Assembly: GCA_032622095.1 (NCBI GenBank) | Contig: CP136068.1 | Location: forward strand, 2,331,314 to 2,395,313 | Source of the DNA: Siphonodentalium dalli | Lineage: Eukaryota > Mollusca > Scaphopoda > Gadilida > Siphonodentaliidae | Direction of reading: 5' to 3' | Length of the DNA: 64,000 bases | Part shown: piece by piece, positions 46,262-59,461 of the stretch | Numbering within the stretch: the first letter of the stretch is position 1 | Layout of the letters: each line of letters begins with the position of its first letter | Made by a program: the position numbers and the translations under genes | The notes under the pieces: model-generated | Database searches by the model: none | The model's input: the letters and a program-made list of their open reading frames with translations, nothing else | What the model was told of the DNA's origin: nothing

Positions 46262-49200
46262 TTTTCGTGAAAACTTATTATCTGATCATTTCTTGTGGGA
46301 TAACTACTTATGCAATGATGCTGTTATTGCTTTATTATAGAAACGGTTAAACTTATTATCTGAACATTTCCTATGGGATATCTACTCATGAATGATGCTT
46401 TAGCAAAGAAAGTGTTAAACTTATTATCTGAATATTTCCTATGGGATAATTGCTCACCAATGATGCTTGAGCAAAGAAAGGGTTAAACTTATTATCTGAA
46501 CATTTGCTATGGGAAAATCACTCATCAATGATGCTTTAGTATAGACAGGGTTAAACTTTTTATCTGAATATTTCATATGGCATAACTACTCAACAATGAT
46601 GCTTTAGTATAGACAGGGTTAAACTTATTATCTGAACATTTCCTATGGGATAACTACTCGTCAATCATGCTTTAGTAAATAAATAGTTAAACTTATTATC
46701 TGAACATTTCTTATGGGATAACTACTAATCAATGATGCTTTAGTATAGAAAGAGTTAAACTTATTATCTGAACAGTTCCTATGTGATAACTACTCATCAA
46801 CGATGCTTTCGTAAAGAAAGAGTTAAACTTATTATCTGAACATTTCTTGTGGGATAACTACTCATCAATGATGCTTTAGTATAGAAAGAGTTAAACTTAT
46901 TATCTGAACATTTCCTATGGGATAATTACTCAACAATGATGCTTTAGTATAGAAAGAGTTAAACTTATTATCTGAACATCTCCTATGGGATAACTACTCA
47001 TCAATGATGCTTTAGTATATAAAGAGTTAAACTTATTATCTGAACATTTCCTATGGGATAATTACTCACCAATGAGCTTTAGTATAGAAAGAGTTAATCT
47101 TATTATCTGAACATTTCCTATGGGATAACTGCTCATCAATGATGCTTTAGTATAGAGAGGGTTAAACTTTTTATCTGAACATTTCATATGGGATAATTAC
47201 TCACCAATAATGCTTTAGTATAGAAAGAGTTAAACTTATTATCTGAACATTTCCTATGGGATAACTACTCATCAATGATGCTTTAGTATAGAGAGGGTTA
47301 AACTTATTATCTGAACATTTCCTATGGGATAACTACTCATCGATGATGCTTTAGTATAGAAAGAGATAAACTTATTATCTGAACATTTCCTATGGGATAA
47401 CTACTCATCAATGATGCTTTAGAATAGAAAGGGTAAACTTTTTATCTGAACATTTCCTATGGGATAATTACTCAACAATGATGCTTTGGTATAGAAAGAG
47501 ATAAACTTATTATCTGTACATTTCCTATGGGATAACTACTCATCAATGATGCTTTAGTATAGAAAGGGTAAACTTTTAATCTGAACATTTCCTATGGGAT
47601 AATTACTCACCAATGATGCTTTAGTGTAGAAAGAGTTAAACTTATTATGTGAACGTTTCCTATGAGATAACTACTCATCAATGATGCTTTAGTATAAAAA
47701 GGGTTAACTTATTATCCGAACATTTTATATGGGATAACTACTCGTAAATCATGCTTTAGTAAATAAAGGGTTAAACTTATTATCCGAACATTTCCCATGG
47801 GAAAATCACTCATCAATGATGCTTTAGTGTAGAACTGATTGAACTTATTATCTGAACATTAGATATGGGATAACTACGAATCAATGATGCTTTAGTATAG
47901 AAAGAGGTAAACTTATTATCTGAACATTTCCTGCGGGATAATTACTCACCAATGAGGCTTTAGTATAGAAAGAGTTAATCTTATTATCTGAACATTTCCC
48001 ATGGGATAACTACACATCGATGATACTTTAGTATAGAGAGGGTTAAACTATTTATCTGAACATTTCCTATGGGATAACTACTCGCTTTAGTATAGAAATG
48101 GTTAAACTTATTATCTGAACATTTCCTATGGGATAACTACTAATTAATGATTCTTTAGTATAGAAAGAGTTAAACTTATTATCTGAACATTTCCTGTGGG
48201 ATAACTACTCATCAATGATGCTTTAGTATAGAAAGGGTAAACTTTTTATATGAACATTTCCTATGGGATTATTACTCAACAATGATGGTTTGGTATAGAG
48301 AGAGATAAAATTATTATCTGAACATTACCTATGGGATAACTACTCATCAATGATGCTTTAGTATAGAAAGAGTTAAACTTATTATCTGAACATTTCCTTT
48401 GGGATAATTACTCACCAATGATGATTTAGTATAGAAAGAGTTAATCTTATTATCTGAACATTTCCTATGGGATAACTACTCATCAATGATGCTTTAGTAT
48501 AGAGAGGGTTAAACTTTTTATCTGAACATTTCCTATGGGATAATTACTCACAAATGATGCTTTAGTATAGAAAGAGTTAAACTTATTATCTGAACATTTC
48601 CTATGGGATAACTACTCGTCAATGATGCTTTAATTTAGAAATGGTTAAACTTATGATCTGAACATTTCCTATGGGATAACTACTCATCAATGATGCTTTA
48701 GTATAGAAAGGGTTAACTTATTATCCGAACATTTTCTATGGGATAACTACTTGTCAATCATGCTTTAGTAAATAAAGGGTTAAACTTATTATCTGAACAT
48801 TTCCCATAGGAAAATCACTCATCAATGATGCTTTAGTGTAGAACTGATTGAACTTATTATCTGAACATTTCCTATGCGATAACTACTATTCAATGATGCT
48901 TTAGTGTAGAAAGGGTTAAACTTATTATCTGAACATTTCCGATGGGATAACTACTCATCAATGATGCTTTAGTGTAGAAATAGTTAAACTTATTATTTGA
49001 ACATTTTCTATGGGATAACTACTCATAAATGATGCTTTAGTATAGAAAGGGTTAACTTATTATCTGAACATTTCCCATGGGAAAATCACTCATCAATGAT
49101 GCTTTAGTATAGAAAGGGTTAAATTTATTATGTGAACATTTCCGATGGGATAACTACTCACCAATGATGCTTTAGTATGGAAAGGATTTTAACTTTTTAT

Positions 49201-50255
49201 CTGAACATTTATTATGGGATAACTACTCATCAATGATGCTTTAGTATGGAAAGGGTTTCAACGTTTTATCTGAACATTTCCTATGGGATAACTACTCAGC
49301 AATGATACTTTAGTATGGAAAGGGTTTTAACGTTTTATCTGAACATTTCCTATGGGATAACTACTCAGCAATGATACTTTAGTATGGAAAGGGTTGAACT
49401 TATTATCTGAACATTTCCTATGGGATAACTACTCATCAATGATGCTTTAGTATAGAAAGGTTTAAACTTATTATCTGAACATTTCCTATGGGATAACTAC
49501 TCAGCATTGATGCTTTAGTATGAAAAGGGTTTTAACTTTTTATCTGAACATTTCCTATGGGATAACTACTCATCAATGATGATTTAGTATGGAAAGGGTT
49601 TTAACTTTTTATCTGAACATTTCCTATGGGGTAACTACTCACCAATAATGCTTTAGTATGGAAAGGGTTTTAACTTTTTGTCTGAACATTTCCTATGGGA
49701 TAACTACTCATCAATGATGCTTTAGTATAGAGAGGGTTAAACATATTATCTGAAAATTTCCTATGGGATAACTACTCTTCAATGATGCTTTAGTATAGAA
49801 GGGGTTAAACTTATTATCTGAACATTTCCTATGGGATAACTACTCATCAATGATGCTTCAGTATAGAGAGTGTTAAACTTATTATCTGAACATTTCCTAT
49901 GGGAAAATCACTCATCAATGATGCTTTAACCCATAGCGAGCCCCACAGAATGGTGAGCAGACGACACTCAGCAGTACATTCATCTGTTTGTTTGGGGATC
50001 CCTATGGGATAACTACTCATCAATGATGCTTTAACCCATAGCGAGCCCCACATAATGGTGAGCAGACGACACTCAGCAGTACATTCATCTGTTTGTTTGG
50101 GGATCCCTATGGGATAACTACTCATCATTGATGCTTTAACCCATAGCGAGCCCCACAGAACGGTGAGCAGACGACACTCAGCAGTTAATTCATCTGTTTG
50201 TTTTGGGATCCCTATGGGATAACTAATCAGTCAATGATACTTTAGTATGGAAAGG
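46262..50255. repeat. 4-kb satellite of about 69-bp units
   Basis: About 55-58 units of 'gttaaacttattatctgaac' + 'atttcctatgggataactac' + 'tcatcaatgatgctttagta'. Units diverge more at the ends. It begins just upstream (5') of the ETS exon A. The last three units each contain an inserted hairpin motif (49930-50218). Confidence 0.95.
49930..50218 (+). repeat. Three 105-bp satellite units with an embedded hairpin
   Basis: Hairpins at 49930-50008, 50035-50113 and 50140-50218. The outer arm cccatag pairs with ctatggg, the inner arm gagcccca with ggggatc, and the constant loop part is gagcagacgacactcagc. Satellite sequence continues on both sides. Confidence 0.88.
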
Positions 50256-50360
50256 GTTAACCATTTCTTTACTAGATGGATCCCCCCAGTCAACTATAAC
50301 AGTATTCATTCGGAGGGGTGTTCGGGGAATAGAATCAGACAGCAGACCGACTAACATATA

Positions 50361-50811
50361 TGTGACCCGCCATATCAAATCGAGTCGTAAGTCGGGATTT
50401 TTTTACCCTGTGCCAATGCATTCTCTTATATATGCGAGTCGACCATAGGTCGCCTCGCTTATATAAGAGAATGCATTGGCCTAACAATTTTTTATCATGT
50501 TTTTTAAATAAATGTTTCTTACAATTTTTAGGACATAAAATTAAAAACACCCATCACCCTGCAGGGAGCCCCACACATATATAGAAGCATATAGAAGAGT
50601 GTCGTCTGCTCATGTTTGTCTGGGGCTCTGTATGGGTGAAATTATAAAATTGTTAAAGAATACAAGAACAAATTATTAAAATTAAAAAAAATTGTTAGGC
50701 CTATGAATTCTCTTATATATGCGAGGCGACCTACTCGCATATATAAGAGAATGCATTGGCACAGGGTAAACAAATCCCGACTTACGACTGGATTTGATAT
50801 GGCGGGTCACA
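50361..50811. mobile_element. TA-target palindromic MITE, copy 3
   Basis: Ends TGTGACCCGCC and GGCGGGTCACA with TA on each side. Hairpin-motif copy at 50555-50638 (minus). The right-hand inner hairpin has a shortened loop (gcgaggcgacctactcgc). Confidence 0.9.
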
Positions 50812-51334
50812 TATAACAAGTGCAGACAGATTTAAATTAATTGGTGCGAAACAATAAGATAATAGTGTCAACACATGGCATAACTGAACATTTCCTAAGG
50901 TAACTACTCGTCAATGAATAGTTATTAAGGAAATGGGTTAATGTGGATTGAAGCCTCAAATCACAAACAGCGATCGAATATGTGTAATAATGAGTGAATT
51001 GTTTATACGAACTGTATGTGTCACAGACTCAAAAGAGATGGGTACAACAAAATTAATAGCGTCCTAATTTAACAGCACATTCTTTGCTTAATTTAACACA
51101 ACATTAATATTATACATCATTATTACCGCAAGATATCACCCTTTCCGATAAATGTAGCATTATATATTGATTGGTATGATAAATTCGAATAAAATTGAGA
51201 AAAATCCAACCATTGGAATTTTGAAATCAGACGTAAAATTCGCTAAAGAAAATCAAGCAATCGACGAAAACCAGTATTATCCCAAAATCGATTCCATTAT
51301 CTGGTTTACGCCCCCCACCCCCCACCTACAGTAT
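50812..51334. other. Unassigned stretch
   Basis: About 520 bp, AT-rich. A satellite-like remnant 'aactgaacatttcctaagg' lies at about 50880. No gene seen. Confidence 0.4.
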
Positions 51335-52075
51335 TATCCCTATATCGATGTAGAGATCATATTCCACCAGTACACCATGAATCTCTATCTGCCTAACGCC
51401 TGTAGAGATCATATTCCACCAGTACACCATGAATCTATATCTGCCTAACGCCCGTAGAGATCATATTCCACCAGTACACCACGAATCTCTATCTGCCTAA
51501 CGCCCGTAGACATCATATTCCACCAGTACACCATGAATCTCTACTCTGCCTATAACGCCCGTAGAGATCATATTCCACCAGTACACCACGAATCTCTACT
51601 AACGCCCGTAGAGATCATATTCCACCAGTACACCATGAATCTCTATCTGCCTAACGCCCGTAGAGATCATATTCCACCAGTACACCATGAATCTATATCT
51701 GCCTAACGCCCGTAGAGATCATATTCCACCAGTACACAATGCATCTCTATCTGCCTAACGCCCGTAGAGATCATATTCCACCAGTACACCATGAATCTCT
51801 ATCTGCCTAACGCCCGTAGAGATCATATTCCACCAGTACACCACGAATCTCTACTCTGCCTAACGCCCGTAGAGATCATATTCCACCAGTACACCATGAA
51901 TCTCTATCTGCCTAACGCCCGTAGAGATCATATTCCACCAGTACACCACGAATCTCTACTCTGCCTAACGCCCGTAGAGATCATATTCCACCAGTACACC
52001 ACGAATCTCTACTCTGCCTAACGCCCGTAGAGATCATATTCCACCAGTACACCATGAATCTCTACTCTGGAAACT
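51335..52075. repeat. 53-bp minisatellite, about 14 units
   Basis: The unit contains 'cgtagagatcatattccacc' + 'agtacaccatgaatctctat' + ctgcctaacgcc. It derives from the left arm of the AACGCGGGG family, where one unit is seen at 12310. Confidence 0.93.
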
Positions 52076-53400
52076 TTTTGTGTTTTGACAGGGAACCTTA
52101 TAAAGTCGAAAACATAACGCGGGGAATATATTTCTTTGTTATTATCTGTTTCTAATAATGTACTTCACTGTAGGTGGGGGTGGGGGCCTCACTGTAGGTG
52201 GGGGTGGGGGCCTCACTGTAGGTGGGGGTGGGGGGCCTCACTGTAGGTGGGGGCCTCACTGTAGGTGGGGGGTGGGGGCCTCACTGTAGGGGGGGGGGGG
52301 GGTGGGGACATCACTGTAGGTGGGGGTGGGGGCCTCATTGTAGGTGGGGGTGGGGGCCTCACTGTAGGTGAAGGTCCGTAAGGGGGGGCTTCACTGTAGG
52401 TGGGGGGTGGGGGCCTCACTGTAAGTGGGGGTGGGGGCCTCACTGTATGTGAAGGTCCGTAATAATGCACTTCACTGTAGGTGGGGGGTGGGGGCCTCAC
52501 TGTAAGTGGGGGTGGGGGCCTCACTGTATGTGAAGGTCCGTAAGAGGGGGGTGGGGGCTTCACTGTAGGTGGGGGTGGGGGCCTCACTGTATGTGAAGGT
52601 CCTTAATAATGCACTTCACTGTAGGTGGGGGGTGGGGGCCTCACTGTAAGTGGGGGTGGGGGCCTCACTGTATGTGAAGGTCCGTAAGAGGGGGGTGGGG
52701 GCTTCACTGTAGGTGGGGGTGGGGGCCTCACTGTATGTGAAGGTCCTTAATAATGCACTTCACTGTAGGTGGGGGGTGGGGGCCTCACTGTAGGTGGGGG
52801 GTGGGGGCCACACTGTAGGTGGGTGGGGGCCTCACTGTAGGTGGGTGGTGGGGGCCTCACTGTAGGCGAAGGTCCCAACTCGTGTAGATGAAGGTCCCAA
52901 CTCGTGTAGATGAAGGTCCCAACTTGTGTAGATGAAGGTCCCATAATAATAATGTACTTCACTATAGGTGAGGGTCCCAACTCGAAATTTCATGATTTAA
53001 GTGACTTTGTGTGCGATTTTGCTTTGCGTTTCTTACAATTATAGAATTTATCCTGGGTAATTAATTTAATGCTTATTGCGATATAGGCTCACATTAAGTC
53101 ACATAAAATCATGCAATTTCGAGTTGGGACCTTCATGTACAGTGAAGTACACTATATTAAGGAATAGATAATAATTAAGAAATATTTGCCTGTGTTATTT
53201 TTCCCAGTCAAAACCTCAAAGGTTTTGTACTGGTGGAATATGATCTCAACGGGCATTAGCCAGAGTAGAGATTCTTGGCATGGTCTACTGAACACCCGTA
53301 TGGTGCACCACACAGACACGATCAGACGACATCCAGTAATAGATCCTTCTATATGTGTGGGGTTCTCTACGGGAGATTCATGGCATGATCTAACGACGTA
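52076..53400. repeat. Palindromic AACGCGGGG-family element with G-rich core
   Basis: The left arm ('aacataacgcggggaatata', 'taataatgtacttcactg') is inverted on the right (53100-53290: 'cagtgaagtacactatatta', 'ttgtactggtggaatatgat'). The core at 52170-52865 is a G-rich array of 'gtgggggtgggggcctcact' units. The right side ends in a hairpin-motif copy (53294-53373). Confidence 0.8.
52170..52865. repeat. G-rich minisatellite (GTGGGGG...CCTCACTGTA)
   Basis: About 25-30 units of 'taggtgggggtgggggcctc' + actg, with a larger 120-bp repeat visible around 52450-52745. The G-runs could form quadruplexes on the plus strand. Confidence 0.9.
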
Positions 53401-54018
53401 GGAAACATGGATTAGTTTCTGGTATGTAAAATGGTCGGAAAATTGAAGCTTGCCAGAGCAAATAAATTCTACATGTATATTGGTGTATTTATCGTCTTAT
53501 GTTAACTCTTTTGTCAAATTAGATTTAAAATTGTGGATGTTTAACCATTTATTTAGTATATATATCGTACTGAAATAAAGATGCATCCAGGGATCCAAAC
53601 CTCAGTTACAACAACAACAACAACAACAACAACATATTTTCAGTGTCGCTTACTACTTTGTTTTGTTGCAAAAATGTTGAAAGCCAAATATGACATAAAA
53701 TACAAATATAGAAAATAATATAATTGAAATTATTTGAAATTTAACCGAGTATTTGTTTTGTCCAGTATGAGCCTATATGAAGATTTAAGTCAACATGAAC
53801 CTATTTACACGAGGATATGCTGGCAGGTAAGTTACATAATTCAAAGATGCGGCCACATGGGGTTTGTAGGTGTGTCTCGCCAATAGTCGGTCTCAGAATT
53901 ACGTTCAGCCGCGTTTTATAACGCGAGCCACACTGAAAACACATTATAAAGAGCGCACATTTGGAAAGTCGATTTAGGTTCATATAGAGCGTAATTCAGA
54001 TGGATATAATGCCAATCC
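53401..54018. other. Unassigned stretch
   Basis: About 600 bp, AT-rich, with (caa)n at about 53609-53634. No gene recognised. Confidence 0.4.
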
Positions 54019-54219
54019 CTTTCAGTGCAAAGTCTGATTTTTGTATCAACCCATATTTCCTCGATAATTTTTCAAATTTATTGATTATAATACTGTGATA
54101 CATTGATGGAAAGAGCTCTTAGAGCTCTTTTCATCAATGTATCACATTATTATAATCAATAAATTTGAAAAATTATCAAGGAAATATGGGTTGATACAAA
54201 AATCAGACTTGTCACTGAA
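54019..54219. mobile_element. Near-perfect hairpin MITE (about 200 bp)
   Basis: Arms of about 90 bp ('gtctgatttttgtatcaacc' ... 'gtgatacattgatggaaaga') meet at the centre gagctcttagagctc. Few mismatches and almost no loop suggest recent origin. Confidence 0.85.
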
Positions 54220-54299
54220 AATATGGGCCAATTAGTGTTTTTGAAATAAGTTCAATGTAAGCTTATTTTGAGGAGGTTGTACCTCTGGCGTCATAACTC

Positions 54300-54535
54300 A
54301 TCTACTGATGTCTCTATCTTACCTTCGGCATCGTAAATCATAGAAATACTGCTGTCATTAGCTTACCTTCGGCATCGTAAAGAATAGAAATACTGCTGTC
54401 ATTAGCTTACCTTCGGCATCGTAAATCATAGAAACACGGTCGTCTCTATTTTACCTTCGGCATCGTAAATCATAGAAATACTGCTGTCATTAGCTTACCT
54501 TCGGCATCGTAAATCATAGAAATACTGTCGTTTCT
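54300..54535. repeat. About 48-bp tandem repeat, five units
   Basis: The unit is 'ttagcttaccttcggcatcg' + 'taaatcatagaaatactgct' + gtca. Confidence 0.93.
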
Positions 54536-54721
54536 CGGGTTAGTATCCATCCAACTCACACTCATCTCGACTGATGACAGAAATGTCAGTGCATAGTGGT
54601 CTCAATACTACGTCGTCACAACTTGTTGACATTAATCCGGAAGCATCAATACTTAAAAGGGGGAAGCGCCAAGTATCTCATTAAGAGGGCGCTTTAGTAA
54701 GTAGATACATCGTTGTCATGA

Positions 54722-57600
54722 CACTTCATGATTCTTATTGTCTCGAGTGATCCATGCATAATCCGGTCTCCATGCATCGAATGGCCATTTTTATTTGAGT
54801 TGTGGTTTATCGTCGGTTTAGCAGCTAGAATGATTTCGTTAATCCGCTATGCATCTTATACCCTTAAATCAACTGAGCCATCTGAGGACCAGATTTTTTT
54901 GGACAGATTAATGCGACTGATAAACTCTCAAACTCTCAAATTGAACTCAGAGATATTCGTCTTTTGTCGTGCTCCTTGCATAAACCGACACAACCATTAA
55001 TATTCCACCCTATCCGACATGCTCCCCACATAGCGTACAAATACATGTATAAATCCATGAATATTCCACCCTATCTGATATGCTCCCCACATAGCGTACA
55101 CATACATGTATAAACCATGAATATACCACCCTATCCGACATGCTCCCCACATAGCGTACACATTCATGTATAAATCCATGAATATTCCACCCTATTCGAC
55201 ATGCTCCCAACATAGCGTACACATACATGTATAAAAACATGAATATACTACCCTATCCCACGTGCTCCTAGCATAGCATAAACTGATAAACCATGAATAT
55301 TCCACCCTATCGAACGCGCTCCTAGCATAGCATAAACTGATAAACCATGAGTATTCCACCATATCGAACGCGCTCCTAGCATAGCATAAACTGATAAACC
55401 ATGAATATTCCACCCTATCGAACGCGCTCCTAGCATAGCATAAACTGATAAACAATGAATATTCCACAATATCCGATGCGCTATCTGCATAGCATGAACA
55501 TATAAAACCATGAATGTTCCACCCTATCCGATGCGCTACCTGCATAGCATAAACATATATGTATAAAACCACGAATATTCCACCCTATCCAACGCGTTCC
55601 TTGCATAGCATGATAAACTGATAAACCATGAATATTCCACAATATCCGACGTGCTATCTGCATAGCATGAACATATAAAACCACGAACGTTCCACCCTAT
55701 CCGACATGCTCCCCACATAGCGTACACATACATGTATAAACCATGAATATTCCACCCTATCCAACGCGCTCCTTGCATAGCATGATAAACTGATAAACCA
55801 TGAATATTTCACAATATCCGATGCGCTATCTGCATAGCATGAACATTATAAAACCATGAATATTCCACCCTATCCGACATGCTCCCCACATAGCGTACAC
55901 ATACATGTATAAAACCACGAATATTCCACCCTATCCAAAGCGCTCTTTGCATAGCATAAACTGATAAACCATGAATATTCCACAATATCCGATGCGCTAC
56001 CTGCATAGCATGAACATATAAACCATGAATGTTCCACCCTATCCGACATGCTCCCCACATAGCGTACACATACATGTATAAACCATGAATATTCCACCCT
56101 ATCCGACGCGCTCCCCACATAGCATAAGTAGATCATGACACTTCATCATTCATATTGTCTCGAGTGAACCGTGCATAATCCAGTCTCCATGCATCGAACG
56201 GCCATTTTTATTTGAGTTGTGGTTTATCGTCGTTTCAGTAGCTAGACCGATTGCCTTAATACGCTATGCACCTTATCCTTATATCAACTGAGCCATCTGA
56301 GAACCCGTTTTTTGGACAGATTAATGCGACTGATACACTCTCAAACTCTCAAATTGAACTCACTGATATTCGCCTTTTGTCGTGCTCCTTGCATGAATCG
56401 ACAAAACCAAGAATATTCCACACCATCAGATGCGCTCCTTGTATAGCATAAACTGATAAAACCATGAATATTCCACCCTATCCGATGCGCTACCTGCATA
56501 GCATGAAAATATTAAACCATGAATGTTCCACCCTATCCGACGCGCTACCTCCATAGCATAAACATATAAAACCACGAATGTTCCACCCTATCCGATGCGC
56601 TACCTCCATAGCATAAACATATATAACCATGAATAGTTCACCCTATCCTATGCGCTACCCCATAGCATAAACATATAAACTATGAATGTTCCACCCTATC
56701 CGATTCGCTATCTGCATAGCATGAACATATAAAACCATGAATGTTCCACACTATCCGACATGCTCCCCATATAGCGTACACATACATGTATAAAACCATG
56801 AATATTCCACCCTATCCAAAGCGCTCTTTGCATAGCATAAACTGATAAACCATGAATATTCCACAATATCCGATGCGCTACCTGCATAGCATGAACATTA
56901 TAAAACCATGAATGCTCCACACTATCCGACATGCTCCGAACATAGCGTACACATACATGTATAAAACCACGAATATTTCACCATATCCAACGCGCTCCTT
57001 GCATAGCATACACTGATACACCATGAATATTCTACCCTATCGAACGCGCTCCTTGCATAACATAAACTGATACACCATGAATGCTCCACCCTATCCGACA
57101 TGCGCCCCACATAGCGTACACATACATGTATAAATCCATGCATATTCCACCCTATCCAACGCGCTCCTTGCATAGCATACACTGATACACCATGAATATT
57201 CCACCCTATCGAACGCGCTCCTTGCATAACATAAACTGATAAACCATGAATATTCCATAATATCAGATGCGCTACCTGCATAGCATGAACATATAAACCA
57301 TGAATGCTCCACCCTATCCGATGCATAAGCATATAAAACTAAGAATATTCCACCTTATTAAATGCGCTCCTTGTATAGCATAAACTGATAAAACCATGAA
57401 TACTCCACCCTATCCGATGCGCTACCTGTATAGCATAGACATATAAAACTATGAATGTTCCACCCTATCCAACTCGCAACATGCATAGATGAACAGATAA
57501 AACCCTGAATATTTCACCCTATACGACGCACTCCCTGCATAGCATAAACGACATAATCATGTATATTCACATTATCCGATGCGCTCCTTGCATACCATAA
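54722..57600. repeat. Duplicated 280-bp block, each followed by a satellite array
   Basis: Blocks at 54722-55000 and 56126-56405 share 'cttattgtctcgagtgatcc' and 'cgactgataaactctcaaac'. Each is followed by an array of about 55-66-bp units ('ccatgaatattccaccctat' + ccgacgcgctcc...gcatagcataaac), at 55001-56125 and 56406-57600. It is a composite tandem repeat of about 1.4 kb. Confidence 0.88.
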
Positions 57601-58037
57601 ACATATGAAACTAGAATGCCCTCACTGGAGTCCATACTTGCGCCCATCAAAATTTGGCATCTTTGTGGTGTCATGAAACAATAGTTCGCTCATTTGACAG
57701 ACCGGTAGCGAATCTCGTACTATATACTGATGGAGTTATTCTTAGTAATATCGTAGGCGTTGATCTTTGACATATTTTTTTGAAAACATATAGACATCGC
57801 TCACAATACGGCGTGAAAGCGGTTGTTGCTGATGACGTAATTATATGTACCAATTTGGTTAAATTACTAGTTTGACTAAAATTATTTGTGTATGCCATTG
57901 CACTTCAGCAGTAAAAAAAAAACATCAAAGACAATTACAAAAGCGCCGAAATGCCAACACAACTAAACGACATGCGGTCATTGGTTGGTCTTTGATTAAT
58001 CAATGTGTCAATATGCATATATGCCCTCAGCGACTGA
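57601..58037. other. Left border of the tandem segmental duplication
   Basis: 'gctcatttgacagaccggta' + gcgaatctcgt at 57688-57715 recurs at 61541-61570. There it is joined directly to the sequence found at 58081 here, so about 365 bp are missing in the second copy. Confidence 0.6.
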
Positions 58038-58406
58038 TCTCCGGTTTTCGTCGACGTTGACAGCGGAAATGGGGACACCGACGTCACCCTGGACTGTCTT
58101 CGCAGTGGAGTCGGTAACACCACCAGGCCAGTCTCCACCAGGGGCGGAATGTACCACCTCCATCCCTGCGACGCCGAGTTACCACGAGAGGTCGGCGTCG
58201 ATATCATCGAGACAAAGAAGAGTTTAAAGAAAGACAACGGCCCACATGAAGAAGAAGTAGAAGAAGAGGAAGAAGAACAACAACAACGGCGGAGAGAAGA
58301 ACAGCGAGAAATCCGGGCAAAATCATCTTCTGGGGAAAAACATCACAAAAGGAAGAAAAAAAAAGGGAAGATGAGAAACTCCAAAAATGGCTCATTTTTT
58401 ATATGA
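58038..58406 (+). CDS. Unknown charged open frame, copy 1
   Basis: An open stretch of 122 codons to the stop; the first ATG in frame is at 58149. It reads VDVDSGNGDTDVTLDCLRSG, GGMYHLHPCDAELPREVGVD, then an acidic run EEEVEEEEEEQQQRRREEQR and a basic run KRKKKKGKMRN. The Glu/Arg part could form a single charged helix. No family recognised. The upstream TGA and an AG dinucleotide at about 58061 would allow it to be an exon, but no partner exon is known. The second copy (61551-61925) is frameshifted after RAKS, so at least one copy is not under strong constraint. Confidence 0.35.
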   Translation, partial: SPVFVDVDSGNGDTDVTLDCLRSGVGNTTRPVSTRGGMYHLHPCDAELPREVGVDIIETKKSLKKDNGPHEEEVEEEEEEQQQRRREEQREIRAKSSSGEKHHKRKKKKGKMRNSKNGSFFI

Positions 58407-58619
58407 TTCAAATAAAAGCTAAAAATGAGGGGTTATTGGGAAAGGGCCATTCGGCACTTTCGAAGATCCCGGGATTAGCACCCCCCCCCCAACCACAATT
58501 ACGCGCTCCGGTCTTCGGGAACATAAAAGGTCTATGGGGCAAATGTCACTTAATCCGAGATGCGCACCATAAAACACTGTCTCGTGTTTTAGAATGAGAA
58601 TGGATGTTTTCCCAGTTTA

Positions 58620-59236
58620 TTAATAAGGTATTTTAATAATTCATGTTTGCACACATACTTATTCCCCCCCCACTATAATAAGGTATTTTAATAATTCATG
58701 TTTGCACACATACTTATTCCCCCCACTATAATAAGGTATTTTAATAATTCATGTTTGCACACATACTTATTCCCCCCACTATAATAAGGTATTTTAATAA
58801 TTCATGTTTGCACACATACTTATTCCCCCCACTATAATAAGGTATTTTAATAATTCATGTTTCCACACATACTTATTCCCCCCACTATAATAAGGTATTT
58901 TAATAATTCATGTTTGCACACATACTTATTCCCCCCACTATAATAAGGTATTTTAATAATTCATGTTTGCACACATACTTATTCCCCCCACTATAATAAG
59001 GTATTTTAATAATTCATGTTTGCACACATACTTATTCCCCCCACTATAATAAGGTATTTTAATAATTCATGTTTGCACACATACTTATTCCCCCCACTAT
59101 ATTAAGGTGTTTTAATAATTCATGTTTGCACACATACTTATTCCCCCCACTATAATAAGGTATTTTAATAATTCATGTTTGCACACATACTTATTCCCCC
59201 CACTATAATAAGGTATTTTAATAATTCATGTTTGCA
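58620..59236. repeat. 53-bp minisatellite, copy 1 (about 12 units)
   Basis: The unit contains 'ataaggtattttaataattc' + 'atgtttgcacacatacttat' + tccccccactat. Confidence 0.96.
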
Positions 59237-59461
59237 CACCATGTGACTTATTTCACAGTAAAATTGTCTTTCAATCGAACCGTTCTGCTCCGGAATGTGT
59301 GACCGGTGTGATTTATTATGCGTCTTTTGGCTGCATCTTTCGGAAATGTTTTGAACCAGAAATATGTTCGCACGCCATTTCCTCTGCGAAAAACAAAAAA
59401 AAATCAGGCGCGTTCATACATAACTCATTTTCCGAGTTGCAAGTTAAATAAATGTGCTTCT

